64,000 bases of DNA from CAKVLG01 sp045637805. Its GTDB lineage: Bacteria > Bacillota > Clostridia > Christensenellales > UBA1242. Of this stretch, positions 24,357 through 33,336 are shown in pieces. The position numbers and the translations under genes were made by a program. The stretch covers positions 1 to 64,000 of the forward strand of contig JAZUAE010000013.1 in NCBI GenBank assembly GCA_045637805.1, read 5' to 3'. The first letter of the stretch is position 1. The number at the start of each line of letters is the position of its first letter. The notes beneath the pieces are model-generated. The model was not told where the DNA came from. It worked only from the letters and a program-made list of their open reading frames with translations, and made no database searches.

Positions 24357-26594
24357 ATGCAAGCAGATACATTTGCAACGATATTAACATTGGCATTTTT
24401 ACTTTTTATTGTTTTGGGACTCCTTTTCGGTTGGTGGAGAGGTTATGCAAAATCTATTGTTAGAATAGGTTTAGTGATAAGTGTTGCTGTTCTCACATTT
24501 TTTGTAGTTCCTTCAATATCTAAGGCACTATTAACTTTAGATATTTCAGCGTTAAACATTGTTATTAATGGAAATGCTGCAACAAATGTTCAAGAACTAT
24601 TAATCGCTCTTCTTGAAAGCATACCTTATGTTAATGATTTAATGCTAGCTAGTCCATCATTTGAAGCTGTTATTGTTTTACTCCCAGAGATTATTTTAAA
24701 TCTAGTAGGATTTATTGTATTCTTCTATTTATTTAGATTGCTCAGCATGATAATTTTCTGGATAATAAATGCAATATTCTTCTCAAAGAAAAAACAAGAG
24801 GGTAAAAACAAACACAGAATGATAGGTGCAGTAATCGGTGCTGTTCAAGGTGCGGTTATTGCAGTAGTGTTACTTCTTCCAGTATATGGTTTTATTAATA
24901 CAATTACACCAGTAATTAAAGTTGAGACAATATCTTCGGCAAATGTTCAAATAGTGAAAGATTATGCTTATGCAGAGGGTGAGAATGATGAACAAGGTGA
25001 ACTTGTAAGTATCGTTGCAACGTCTGAAGATTACATAAATGCAATTCAAAATAGTCCTCTTACAAAGGTATTAAATACTTTAGGTGTTGGAAAACTCGCA
25101 GATATTACATTTGAAAAATTAACAACAGTTAAGTATGATGAAACTGAATTAAACTTAAAGAAAGAAATTAAGATATTAAACAATGCGTATAAAAATATTT
25201 CATTTATAGCAAACGAGCAAATTGATTTTACAAATCCAGAGCATGTACAAAAACTAGATAAAGCAATCGAGACGGTTCTTGAATCTAAAAATGTTTCAGA
25301 TATTATAAGTGAAATAATCGTTGGAATGGCAGAAGGTTGGACAAATGTTGAAGATCCTACATTTATAGGAATTAGCAAACCAGATCTTAAAGATGAAGAT
25401 TTAAATAACGCATTTAATGAAATGCTTATAGCATTAAAAGATCCTCGCGGTGATGTAAGGAAAGATATTGTTTCAATAATGGACGCATACGTTGTGCTTG
25501 CAAATTCAGATATTCTTACAACAACTGATGCTATTAATACTCTTAAACAAGACAAGAACGAATTATTAATTACAAACATAATGAATGAACTTGTTAAAAG
25601 TCCAACAATTAAAGAATGTTTACCTGAGGTTTTAAACTGTGCTGTAAAATATGGATATAAAACAATAGGTTTTACCGATGAACAAACAACAAATATAGGA
25701 AATGTAAATTCCGAAGCGGTAATCGACGATGAAGAAATTTCTCATCTTGAAAAAATTACAGATGACATTGTTGCTATTTATGATCAAATGAACAACGCGT
25801 CAGCTGATGCTAAATTATACGAAAAGGTGAATTTTGCAACTCTTGGTAATGCGTTTGATAATTTGCGTAAATCTAATTTGTTTGGCGATGTTTCATTGAA
25901 ACTTGTTCAAGAAATGCTCGCTACCGAGAAATTTGTCGGCGAAGGAAATGTTGATAAATTTGCTGGATTATCTACATCATTAGAAAGTGTATGGAAAAAA
26001 GAAGATGCAAATCTTGCTCAAACATTTAAAGGTTTTGAAGATGCTATGAAAGTTGCTGATAAGATGAATGCAACAACAGAAGATTCTAAAATCACTTCTG
26101 AAGATGTAAAAGATATTCTTGGATCTCTTAGTGATAACGAATCAATGTCGGAAGTTATTGATACTGTTGTAACTGATACTTTCTTGCAAGATATGGGTGT
26201 TGACGAGGAAACATCAGGCGTTATATTAGATGTTGTTGACAAGGTAATAAATGATGAAACCTTTGATGCTTCTAAAGAAACGGATGCGGCTGTTGAAATC
26301 TTTAATACAGCAAATAAGATTATGAATGCTGATGGAACTTCTGTAGAACTTGAAGATACTGACCAAACAAATCTTATCAATGCATTAGTTAAATCTGATT
26401 CATTAACACAAATGCTCGCAGACAATGCAACAAAAGCTGAAGGCGAAAAGAACGCAACCTTGGATTTAGCTTCTCAATTACATGATGATACTAAAGCGGA
26501 AATTATTGCAAAAATAGAAGCTGACACTGAAATGGACGAAAACAAAAAAGAACAATTACTTGCAATTTTCGGTCAAATTCAATCACAAGAATAA
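24357..26594 (+). CDS. Large CvpA-like membrane protein with helical C-terminal domain
   Basis: 745 residues. The first about 200 resemble CvpA: helix 1 (TLAFLLFIVLGLLFGWWRGY), the WRG motif and three further membrane helices, with a basic cytoplasmic loop (SKKKQEGKNKHR) before the last. The remaining 540 residues are acidic, Asp/Glu/Lys/Thr-rich, almost entirely helical, without Cys-rich or enzymatic motifs, and probably extracytoplasmic. Such a long tail is not part of standard CvpA (about 160-250 residues). GGTGGTG precedes the ATG, its own terminator follows. Function unknown; an envelope scaffold is one possibility. Confidence 0.65.
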   Translation: MQADTFATILTLAFLLFIVLGLLFGWWRGYAKSIVRIGLVISVAVLTFFVVPSISKALLTLDISALNIVINGNAATNVQELLIALLESIPYVNDLMLASPSFEAVIVLLPEIILNLVGFIVFFYLFRLLSMIIFWIINAIFFSKKKQEGKNKHRMIGAVIGAVQGAVIAVVLLLPVYGFINTITPVIKVETISSANVQIVKDYAYAEGENDEQGELVSIVATSEDYINAIQNSPLTKVLNTLGVGKLADITFEKLTTVKYDETELNLKKEIKILNNAYKNISFIANEQIDFTNPEHVQKLDKAIETVLESKNVSDIISEIIVGMAEGWTNVEDPTFIGISKPDLKDEDLNNAFNEMLIALKDPRGDVRKDIVSIMDAYVVLANSDILTTTDAINTLKQDKNELLITNIMNELVKSPTIKECLPEVLNCAVKYGYKTIGFTDEQTTNIGNVNSEAVIDDEEISHLEKITDDIVAIYDQMNNASADAKLYEKVNFATLGNAFDNLRKSNLFGDVSLKLVQEMLATEKFVGEGNVDKFAGLSTSLESVWKKEDANLAQTFKGFEDAMKVADKMNATTEDSKITSEDVKDILGSLSDNESMSEVIDTVVTDTFLQDMGVDEETSGVILDVVDKVINDETFDASKETDAAVEIFNTANKIMNADGTSVELEDTDQTNLINALVKSDSLTQMLADNATKAEGEKNATLDLASQLHDDTKAEIIAKIEADTEMDENKKEQLLAIFGQIQSQE

Positions 26595-26597
26595 AAT

Positions 26598-26628
26598 AAA
26601 AACTCTTGGAAAACCCAAGAGTTTTTTT
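26598..26628. terminator. Bidirectional terminator
   Basis: Stem AAACTCTTGG / CCAAGAGTTT with a five-base loop and A/T runs on both sides, between the converging CvpA-like and hydrogenase-domain genes. Confidence 0.88.
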
Positions 26629-26630
26629 AT

Positions 26631-27875
26631 TTATCTTTTTAAGTGTAATAATTTATGTGCTGTTTGTCCACCAAAATCTCCGATATATTCTTTATATATT
26701 TTTTGTAGTGCCGGATTGTCTTTAGAATTTTTAAGCAGTTTGTTCTTTGCTGCATTATATAAGATCTTTGCTCTATGGTGTACAATCTCATCTTTATTTA
26801 AAAGAGATGGTGTATTTATTTGACCACCGCCTCCAACACAGCCGCCAGGACAAGCCATTACTTCGACGAAATCATATTTGTGAGGGTCTATTTTTAGTTC
26901 TTCAAGTATATTTCGTGCATTATTTAAGCCACTAGCTATTGCAATCTTTATATTTTTACCTTTTATATTTATAGTTCCTGTTTTAAGCCCACTTTTTCCA
27001 TTTTTAAGCTCACTGTTAAGCTTTGTCATTTGTTTATCACAATCGTTTTCGCCAAGACTTCCAAGAACTGCATTCATTACGCCACCCGTGTTACCAAATA
27101 TAACACCTGCGCCTGTTGATTCACCAAAAAACGTATCAAAATCTGCATTTGGCAATGAAGGAAAGTCTATATTTTTTTCTTTTATGAGTGTGGCAATTTG
27201 AGCAGTCGTAAGGCATGCATCTACATCATATCCGACAGCTGTATTCATGTCTGGTCTTAATCGTTCAAATCTCTTTACAACACAGGGAACTATACTTACA
27301 ACAAAAATATCAGTAGATTTTTTGTTTATATGCTTTGTGTATATATTGTTAATTAATGCTCCAAACATTTGTTGAGGACTTTTGCAAGAAGATAAATTGT
27401 TTTTAAACTCAGGATACATTCTTTCAACATAATTTACCCAACCAGGACAACATGATGTAAACATTGGAAGATTGTTTTGCTCTAGTCTGTTTAAAAACTC
27501 AGTAGCTTCTTCAACTGTTGTAAAATCAGCTGCAATATTCATATCGAATATATTATCAAATCCAAGTCTTTTTAATGCAGAAACAAGTTTGCCTTGGGCG
27601 TCAAGGTTGTATCCAAAGGCTTCACCTATACTTGATCTAATAGATGGTGCAGTATAACAAATAACGTGTAAATTTTTATTACTTAATGCACTTTTAACTA
27701 GATCTAATTCATCAGACCCCGTATCTATTTCGTTTAAGCTATTTAATATTTCTTGTCCGCAAATGTCACAAAAAACAGGTAAATCTTTTTCTATGTCGAG
27801 TAAATCATTATGTAAAATTTGGCCCTTTTCTTTTGCTAAGTGTTTGCAGCTTTCGCAGTAAAATTTCTTTTTCAT
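26631..27875 (-). CDS. [FeFe]-hydrogenase catalytic-domain protein (H-cluster only)
   Basis: 414 residues. All three H-cluster signatures are intact: TSCCPGW at about residue 138, PCVVKRFE at about 197 and MACPGGCVGGGGQ near 340, giving the four ligand cysteines plus the proton-relay cysteine. In place of the usual N-terminal ferredoxin-like domains there is a short zinc-ribbon-like segment with two Cys-x-x-Cys pairs (CESC, CDIC). The protein could therefore evolve or sense hydrogen with an external electron carrier. No hydE, hydF or hydG is in the window. There is no ribosome binding site; promoter geometry suggests a leaderless message. Confidence 0.85.
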   Translation of the reverse strand: MKKKFYCESCKHLAKEKGQILHNDLLDIEKDLPVFCDICGQEILNSLNEIDTGSDELDLVKSALSNKNLHVICYTAPSIRSSIGEAFGYNLDAQGKLVSALKRLGFDNIFDMNIAADFTTVEEATEFLNRLEQNNLPMFTSCCPGWVNYVERMYPEFKNNLSSCKSPQQMFGALINNIYTKHINKKSTDIFVVSIVPCVVKRFERLRPDMNTAVGYDVDACLTTAQIATLIKEKNIDFPSLPNADFDTFFGESTGAGVIFGNTGGVMNAVLGSLGENDCDKQMTKLNSELKNGKSGLKTGTINIKGKNIKIAIASGLNNARNILEELKIDPHKYDFVEVMACPGGCVGGGGQINTPSLLNKDEIVHHRAKILYNAAKNKLLKNSKDNPALQKIYKEYIGDFGGQTAHKLLHLKR

Positions 27876-27881
27876 GTCTAT

Positions 27882-27910
27882 ATTTTACCTAAAACTGTTA
27901 AAAACTGCAA
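27882..27910 (-). promoter_or_regulatory. Promoter placing the hydrogenase-gene transcript start at its ATG
   Basis: Minus strand TTGCAG (27910-27905), 17-bp spacer, TAAAAT (27887-27882), then exactly six bases to the ATG. Confidence 0.6.
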
Positions 27911-28019
27911 ATTTTAACGTAAAAAAATACAAAATTTTAAAAAAATTTTGTAAAAATATGTGCAATATAATTAAATATATGTTATTTTATTTATAGAAAG
28001 TATATTTATAGGTGATAGC

Positions 28020-28934
28020 ATGGAAAAGAAAATTCCACTCATAGTTGATTTAGATACTGGAATTGATGATGCCGCAGCAATTATAATTGCAGTCGCTTCT
28101 AAGAAGTTTGACATCAAACTTTTTACATGTTCAAGTGGTAACACATCTGCTAAAAATTCAGCAAAAAACACGTTAGACGTTCTTGAATATATAAATGCTC
28201 CACATATTCCAGTAGCCGTAGGTTGTGAAGATTCTTTAGTTAAAAATCGTGAAATTTTTATGGCACATGGTAAACGCGGAATAGGTGATTATGTGTTTCC
28301 TAAAAACACAAGAAAATTAGAAAAAGAAAACGCGATTGATTTGATTTATAAAACACTCATGGAAAGTAAAGTTCCAGTTAATATGGTGTGTTTAGGTGCA
28401 ATAACAAACATTGCAAAATTAATATCAAAACATCCTGAAACAGTGCACAAAATAAACAAAATTGTATTTATGGCATCTTCAACAAAAAAGGTGGTAAAAG
28501 GAAAAACTCCTTATGTTGGGTTTAATATAGGTAAAGATCCTGAAGCTGCTGAAGTTGTAGTAAAATCACATATTCCACTTGTCATTGTGCCAACTGAACT
28601 TGGTAAAAAGTGTTATCTTGACTGGGAAGAAGTTTTCCGTACTAAAAATTGTGGTAGTGCTGGAGCATTACTGGAAAATTTATATAGATATTATAAAGAT
28701 AGGCAAGTAAAAGATGGAATACCAACATATGATTTAACAGCAATTTGTTATTTAATTGATTCTACAATGTATGAAGTTTGTCCGGCAAATATTGAAATAA
28801 TTTATTATGCAGATGTTGACACGGGTGTTGGGGTTATCGATTTTGATAAAACAGCAAACTGTTTAGTATGTAAAGACATAGATGTTAGTAAGTTTAAAAG
28901 TTTATATTTTAAATTATTGAAAAAAATAAAATAA
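28020..28934 (+). CDS. Inosine/uridine-preferring nucleoside hydrolase family protein
   Basis: 304 residues. The calcium-binding, catalytic N-terminal motif reads VDLDTGIDDA (Asp10, Asp12, Asp16, Asp17), and GCEDSLV, PVNMVCLGAITNIA and the late PTYDLTAICYLID segment with Asp all match the family. It cleaves the N-glycosidic bond of ribonucleosides to base plus ribose. An AGGTG-type site precedes the ATG. The stop is 11 bp before the next gene's start, so this enzyme and the DisA_N-like protein are almost certainly co-expressed. Pyrimidine versus purine preference cannot be read from the sequence. Confidence 0.93.
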   Translation: MEKKIPLIVDLDTGIDDAAAIIIAVASKKFDIKLFTCSSGNTSAKNSAKNTLDVLEYINAPHIPVAVGCEDSLVKNREIFMAHGKRGIGDYVFPKNTRKLEKENAIDLIYKTLMESKVPVNMVCLGAITNIAKLISKHPETVHKINKIVFMASSTKKVVKGKTPYVGFNIGKDPEAAEVVVKSHIPLVIVPTELGKKCYLDWEEVFRTKNCGSAGALLENLYRYYKDRQVKDGIPTYDLTAICYLIDSTMYEVCPANIEIIYYADVDTGVGVIDFDKTANCLVCKDIDVSKFKSLYFKLLKKIK

Positions 28935-28945
28935 GGAGGCAATGT

Positions 28946-30286
28946 ATGAGAAAAGAACTATTCTTAACTTTCGTAGAAGATAATATTTTATCTCTTTTTA
29001 CGGGTTCTGAAATCGTAGGCGAAGAAGAGTCTAGTTCTCGTGATGCATGCGTTGCCCAAGGACAAGGCGGAACAATTCTTGTAAAATTAAATCATAGTGA
29101 CGATTATCGTTTTATTATTAAAAGAGTTCAGCCTTTTAAAAATTTTGAAATCTCACTTGTTAGAACAATTATTGAAGAGATCGCAAAAGTTTATAATCCT
29201 GATGTTCCTTATGAATTTATAAAAAATGTTGAAGACTATGTTATAGAAAAAGCTATATGCAAAGCACTTACAGATAACAATCAAACATTGCAAACCTTAC
29301 TCACAGAAATTTCTAGTTGGTCAAACCGAACTTATGAAGGTAGAAAAACACAGTTTGGATTTTTATTATGCAATAAAAAATCAGGCAAACAAAGTAATCC
29401 AAATTTACATATAAATAAATTTTTAAAGAATGATTTTTCTGCGTTACTTTCTGATGGGGAGAATACCTGTCTAGAAATATCCAGTGATGGCTATTTAATG
29501 GATTATATTACTTTGCCTAAGAACTCTGAACAAGGATTACTTGTTCCTTATCAACAACTTAGAATGGCAAGTGTTTGTAAAGGTAAGAGAGTAGGTGTTT
29601 GTTTGCTTACCGAGGGTGATATTCTCTTAATTAAGGAACAACAATTATTGTTTGCTAAGAGAAATGGTAAATGGATAAGTTTTAGCCATGAAGAAATAAT
29701 CGGAAAGTTGGCTGAGAGGTCGGGTGAAGTAGAAGAGGTTCGTCGCTCTATCTACTTGTCGGCAATAGATACGAGTTTCGCTCGAAATGGTGGCTGTATA
29801 GTTCACGTTAACAACTCAGATAAATATAATGTTTTAAAACACGTTGACATTGCAGATGTGTTATATAAAGATTGCTATGAATATTTAGTACAAGAAAGTA
29901 TTAACCACTCATTCTTCTATGAACTAAAGGCTGAACCTGAGACGGTTGACACTTTTGAACAGTTTATTTTTCACAGTGAATGCACAAAAACTGCAAATCT
30001 AATTAAAATTATTAACGGCAAAAAATTTCATGAACTTGATCGAAAGCTGCGTCAAGAATTGTTAGCAATAGATGGTGCAACAATAATTGACTATGAAGGA
30101 AATATTGTTGCGGTTGGAGCAATTATAAAAATTGAAGCAGGAAGTTCAGGTGGTGGTCGCTTAGCTGCAGCAAAAACGTTATCCAACTATGGTATAAGCA
30201 TTAAAGTTTCTGCAGATGGTAGTTTGTCAGGATTTAGAATGGACAGACAAAGATTGCGTGTGAGACCGATATTTGTAATAGGTTAG
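28946..30286 (+). CDS. Protein with C-terminal DisA_N-like (DAC-type) putative sensor domain
   Basis: 446 residues. The C-terminal ~190 residues follow the diadenylate-cyclase fold: SIYLSAIDTSFARNGGCIVHV, a DGA motif at 376-378 with the strand IIDYEGNIVAVGAII, then GGRLAAA (GGR at 403-405) where active cyclases have GTRHRAA, and IKVSADGSL where they have VVSEETG. DGA is kept but RHR is reduced to a single Arg, so cyclase activity is doubtful; non-catalytic relatives have been described as probable nucleotide-sensing DACN domains. The N-terminal ~250 residues are not recognised. AGGAGG precedes the ATG; 11 bp downstream of the nucleoside hydrolase. Confidence 0.65.
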   Translation: MRKELFLTFVEDNILSLFTGSEIVGEEESSSRDACVAQGQGGTILVKLNHSDDYRFIIKRVQPFKNFEISLVRTIIEEIAKVYNPDVPYEFIKNVEDYVIEKAICKALTDNNQTLQTLLTEISSWSNRTYEGRKTQFGFLLCNKKSGKQSNPNLHINKFLKNDFSALLSDGENTCLEISSDGYLMDYITLPKNSEQGLLVPYQQLRMASVCKGKRVGVCLLTEGDILLIKEQQLLFAKRNGKWISFSHEEIIGKLAERSGEVEEVRRSIYLSAIDTSFARNGGCIVHVNNSDKYNVLKHVDIADVLYKDCYEYLVQESINHSFFYELKAEPETVDTFEQFIFHSECTKTANLIKIINGKKFHELDRKLRQELLAIDGATIIDYEGNIVAVGAIIKIEAGSSGGGRLAAAKTLSNYGISIKVSADGSLSGFRMDRQRLRVRPIFVIG

Positions 30287-30293
30287 AAAATAT

Positions 30294-30318
30294 AAGGGGG
30301 GCGAAAGCCTCTTTTTTA
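30294..30318 (+). terminator. Terminator of the nucleoside hydrolase / DisA_N-like operon
   Basis: Nine-pair stem with G-U pairs around a GAAA tetraloop (AAGGGGGGC, GCCTCTTTT), then a T run. Confidence 0.78.
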
Positions 30319-30399
30319 ATTTTTAAAATAACAATTAGTTGAAATTTATCATAATATACATTGACGAGAAATCTCGTTAATACAAAAAAGGAGGAAGGT

Positions 30400-31218
30400 A
30401 TGGAAATTTTCAACAATGCTAATGCAACATATGTTTTTAATGGTTCATCTGATGAAAACAATATTACTTCAAACACAAACAGTCTTGAATTATTAGTTTC
30501 TCAAGGTTTGTCTTTAACAAAGACTGCGAATCCTACCACTTATCTTGCAGGCGAAATTATTGATTACACTATTACCATCACAAACACATCTTCAAGTTTT
30601 CTTAATGGTGTACGGATAATTGATAATCTTGGTGGCGGAAACTTGGCGTATGTTCTTGGTAGTGCAAATCTTACTGTCGGCTCTTTAACGTATAATGTAA
30701 ATCCTGTAAACACAAATCCTTTAACATTTACATTGCAGCAGCTCGGCGTTGGAGCAACTATGACATTAAGATACAAAAGTCAGGTTATATTTAATTTACC
30801 CTCAACAGTTATAAGTATAACTAATAGTGTACAAGGCATAGGTTATACTAGCACGGGTACAATCACTGGCTTTGCTAATGCAACAATTCAAAAAAAAACC
30901 AACAACGATTTTGTAATGACAAAGTCTGCAAGTGAAACGACAGTTTATGAAAATCAAGTATTTGATTATATAATTGAATATTTTAATAATACATCAACTT
31001 CAGCAGATGTTACAGAAACTATTGATCAGTTGTCAAGCAATTTTGTAGTTACAGCTGTGAGTGTACAAACAGGTATGAATGCGCCTATAACGCTAGACTC
31101 AAGTGATTATGTTTTAAGCGGAGCTAATTTACTTACGATTCCGTCAACAACTGGACCAAGTATTATTGTGCCAGCAAATGGCAACTTAAGAATTATAATT
31201 ACGGGATACTTTAACTAA
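30400..31218 (+). CDS. DUF11-repeat protein without signal peptide
   Basis: 272 residues. An N-terminal segment (FNNANATYVFNGSSDENNIT) is followed by two DUF11-type beta-sandwich repeats, each opening with a KTANP/KSASE-like lead and a DYTITITN or DYIIEYFN strand (from about residues 45 and 170). DUF11 domains are usually on cell-surface proteins, yet there is no signal peptide, membrane helix or sorting motif. Similar short signal-less DUF11 proteins occur in Clostridia; packaging in or on spores is a guess. The ATG at 30400 is set by AAAGGAGGAAGGT. Terminators on both sides make it monocistronic. Confidence 0.75.
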   Translation: MEIFNNANATYVFNGSSDENNITSNTNSLELLVSQGLSLTKTANPTTYLAGEIIDYTITITNTSSSFLNGVRIIDNLGGGNLAYVLGSANLTVGSLTYNVNPVNTNPLTFTLQQLGVGATMTLRYKSQVIFNLPSTVISITNSVQGIGYTSTGTITGFANATIQKKTNNDFVMTKSASETTVYENQVFDYIIEYFNNTSTSADVTETIDQLSSNFVVTAVSVQTGMNAPITLDSSDYVLSGANLLTIPSTTGPSIIVPANGNLRIIITGYFN

Positions 31219-31245
31219 AAACAACTCCTGCGGGAGTTGTTTTTT
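31217..31245 (+). terminator. Terminator after DUF11 gene
   Basis: 12-bp stem AAAAACAACTCC / GGAGTTGTTTTT with a four-base loop and T run. Confidence 0.9.
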
Positions 31246-31292
31246 ATTGCTTAATTTATGAGAACATGTTATTATTTCTATAGAGGTGTGTT

Positions 31293-32537
31293 ATGGCTTT
31301 TACTTATGATATAAATGCTAAAGACAAAGATAAAAGTTCAAGTAAATGTTTATTTGTTTGTCATATGCTAGGTAGTGTAATTAGTGTTTTTGTTTCAACA
31401 TTTTTTGTTGCACATATTTATTCTTTATCAATTAATGCATTTGATTATATTAAAAATGTTGGCATTTACTATGTTGTTGTTTATTTAACATTTTTAATTA
31501 CAATTTATTTCATGGGTTTTGTTGTAGACAAAACCAAACGAATAGGGGTGTATAGGGTTAGTCTTCTTTTTAGATTGGCAGTGGTAATTGTGATGATATT
31601 TTTTGGTCAAAATCTTGTAACATTGTTGCCGCTAGCTGGTTTTATGTATGGTTTTGCTGAAGGTTCATATTATGCGAGTTATAATGTCCTAAAGCAAGAA
31701 ATGGTGTCAAGAAAAACCATGAGTGATTTTGCCACCTATGCAATGATTTTGAGTAAAATAGTTGAATTAATTACACCTATTGGTCTTGGTGCTTTAATAA
31801 GTGCGAGGTCTTTTACAAAAGCAGCCATTTATGTTGCAGTTGTTAGCTTGACCATCTTTATTATTTCTTTCTTTATAAAATCTCAGAAACCAAAGGGGAG
31901 TAATTTTGATCTATTAAAATATATTAAAAGATTAAAAGAAAAAAACACAACCAACGAAAAATTAAAATCTTTATATGTTGCTGGGTTGGTATATGGTGTT
32001 TCAACTTCTATGGGAGCTCTTATCAATGTTTGTATAATGCTAGAATTTAATTCATCATTTTCACTTGGTAGTATTACAAGTGTTATAAGCGCCATTGTTT
32101 TAGTTGAAATATTTATCATTAACAAATTTACAGTTCCAGGAAAGCGTAATGTTTTATATATTGTTTCTATGATTTTGCCTGCAATAGGAAGTTTAATGTT
32201 TGTACTGTTTCCGTCAATGGTTACAGTAATTATATTTAACCTGTTATTGGGAATGAGTGCTATAATATTTAAAACGGAGTTTGATATATATAGAAATGGA
32301 ATTCTTAAAGAGGTTGGTCTTTATAGTGAAATTGCAGAACATCAAACAGTTATTGAGTTAAGCTTGGCGATTTCTAGAATTGTATCATTCGCATTGGTAA
32401 TTTTAATAGGTTTAATTGGATCAGTAATAGCTTTTAAAATTCTACTAATATTATTTTCATTATCATATTCACTTATTTTATATCTCATGTTGAGATATGA
32501 AAACAAATATCTTAAAGAAGAAAAAAATTGCGCATAA
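31293..32537 (+). CDS. Major facilitator superfamily-like transporter
   Basis: 414 residues with about twelve hydrophobic helices and a central basic loop (FDLLKYIKRLKEKNTTNEKLK, about residues 205-225), the standard MFS two-by-six layout. The helix 2-3 loop reads FVVDKTKRIGVYR, a degraded MFS motif A (G-x-x-x-D-R-x-G-R-R). Substrate unknown. GAGGTG precedes the ATG. Flanked by terminators on both sides. Confidence 0.8.
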   Translation: MAFTYDINAKDKDKSSSKCLFVCHMLGSVISVFVSTFFVAHIYSLSINAFDYIKNVGIYYVVVYLTFLITIYFMGFVVDKTKRIGVYRVSLLFRLAVVIVMIFFGQNLVTLLPLAGFMYGFAEGSYYASYNVLKQEMVSRKTMSDFATYAMILSKIVELITPIGLGALISARSFTKAAIYVAVVSLTIFIISFFIKSQKPKGSNFDLLKYIKRLKEKNTTNEKLKSLYVAGLVYGVSTSMGALINVCIMLEFNSSFSLGSITSVISAIVLVEIFIINKFTVPGKRNVLYIVSMILPAIGSLMFVLFPSMVTVIIFNLLLGMSAIIFKTEFDIYRNGILKEVGLYSEIAEHQTVIELSLAISRIVSFALVILIGLIGSVIAFKILLILFSLSYSLILYLMLRYENKYLKEEKNCA

Positions 32538-32549
32538 GCGCAATTTTTA
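32521..32549. terminator. Bidirectional terminator between MFS gene and radC
   Basis: 11-bp stem AAAAATTGCGC / GCGCAATTTTT with an ATAA loop. It overlaps the stop codons of both converging genes. Confidence 0.9.
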
Positions 32550-33320
32550 ATTGGTTATATAATTTACTGGTTTTTGAGCAAGAGACGTGTCTACATCTTT
32601 ATAATTTAACATTAAATTGCTAATTGCCTCTTTTCGTAGTTTTTTCATCAAATTGCTCTCTTCCATACTATAGGCCTCTTTTCCGTTAACTATAATGTGG
32701 TCTAGAATCATTAAGCCATTTAATACACTGCTAGATATAACATTTTTTGTGAAGGATATATCTTCGTCAGATGGATCACAAGTTCCATAAGGGTGATTGT
32801 GAATTAAAAGAATGTTTGTGCATTTGCAGCTTAAAGCAAATGATGTTATATCTCGAATTGCTACCGAAACTTTAGTGTCGTATCCACTAGCTAATGTTTT
32901 AAAATTAATTATTTTGTTTTGGCTAGTTAAACATACAACAGTAAATTCTTCAACAATTTTGCCCCTATATAGATTTTGAGCAAAATCTTTTGCTTTACGT
33001 GTTGAACTTAATTCCGTGTCAAAACCACTCTTTCCGTATTCGTTTATGAATGAGAAAACGGTTTTTATTAATAATGCAGTATGCTTTCCGACACCAGGAA
33101 CTTTACATATTGAACTTAAAGGTGCAGCTAATACATTATCAATAGTTTTAAATTCATCAAGCAGAGCATGACTTAAAGGATTAACATCTTTTTGTGGTAT
33201 AGCAAAAAACAATAAAAACTCTAACTTTTCATATTTGCTAAAGTTTTCGATTCCAGAGTTTTCAAAAATTTCCTTCATACGGTCCCTATGACCTTTATGT
33301 ATGTTTTTTTGTTTTTCCAT
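32547..33320 (-). CDS. radC: RadC family JAMM-domain protein
   Basis: 257 residues. The N-terminal part has a helix-hairpin-helix-type ICKVPGVGKHTALLIKT segment; the C-terminal MPN/JAMM domain shows the metal motif HNHPYGTCDPSDED (H-x-H ... S ... D), with the conserved Glu earlier in IVEEFTVVCL. RadC was named for a DNA-repair phenotype later traced to another gene; its molecular role is still unsettled. AAAGGA precedes the ATG. It lies 16 bp downstream of the U32 gene and may be co-transcribed with it. Confidence 0.93.
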   Translation of the reverse strand: MEKQKNIHKGHRDRMKEIFENSGIENFSKYEKLEFLLFFAIPQKDVNPLSHALLDEFKTIDNVLAAPLSSICKVPGVGKHTALLIKTVFSFINEYGKSGFDTELSSTRKAKDFAQNLYRGKIVEEFTVVCLTSQNKIINFKTLASGYDTKVSVAIRDITSFALSCKCTNILLIHNHPYGTCDPSDEDISFTKNVISSSVLNGLMILDHIIVNGKEAYSMEESNLMKKLRKEAISNLMLNYKDVDTSLAQKPVNYITN

Positions 33321-33336
33321 AAAATTTCCTTTGTTG

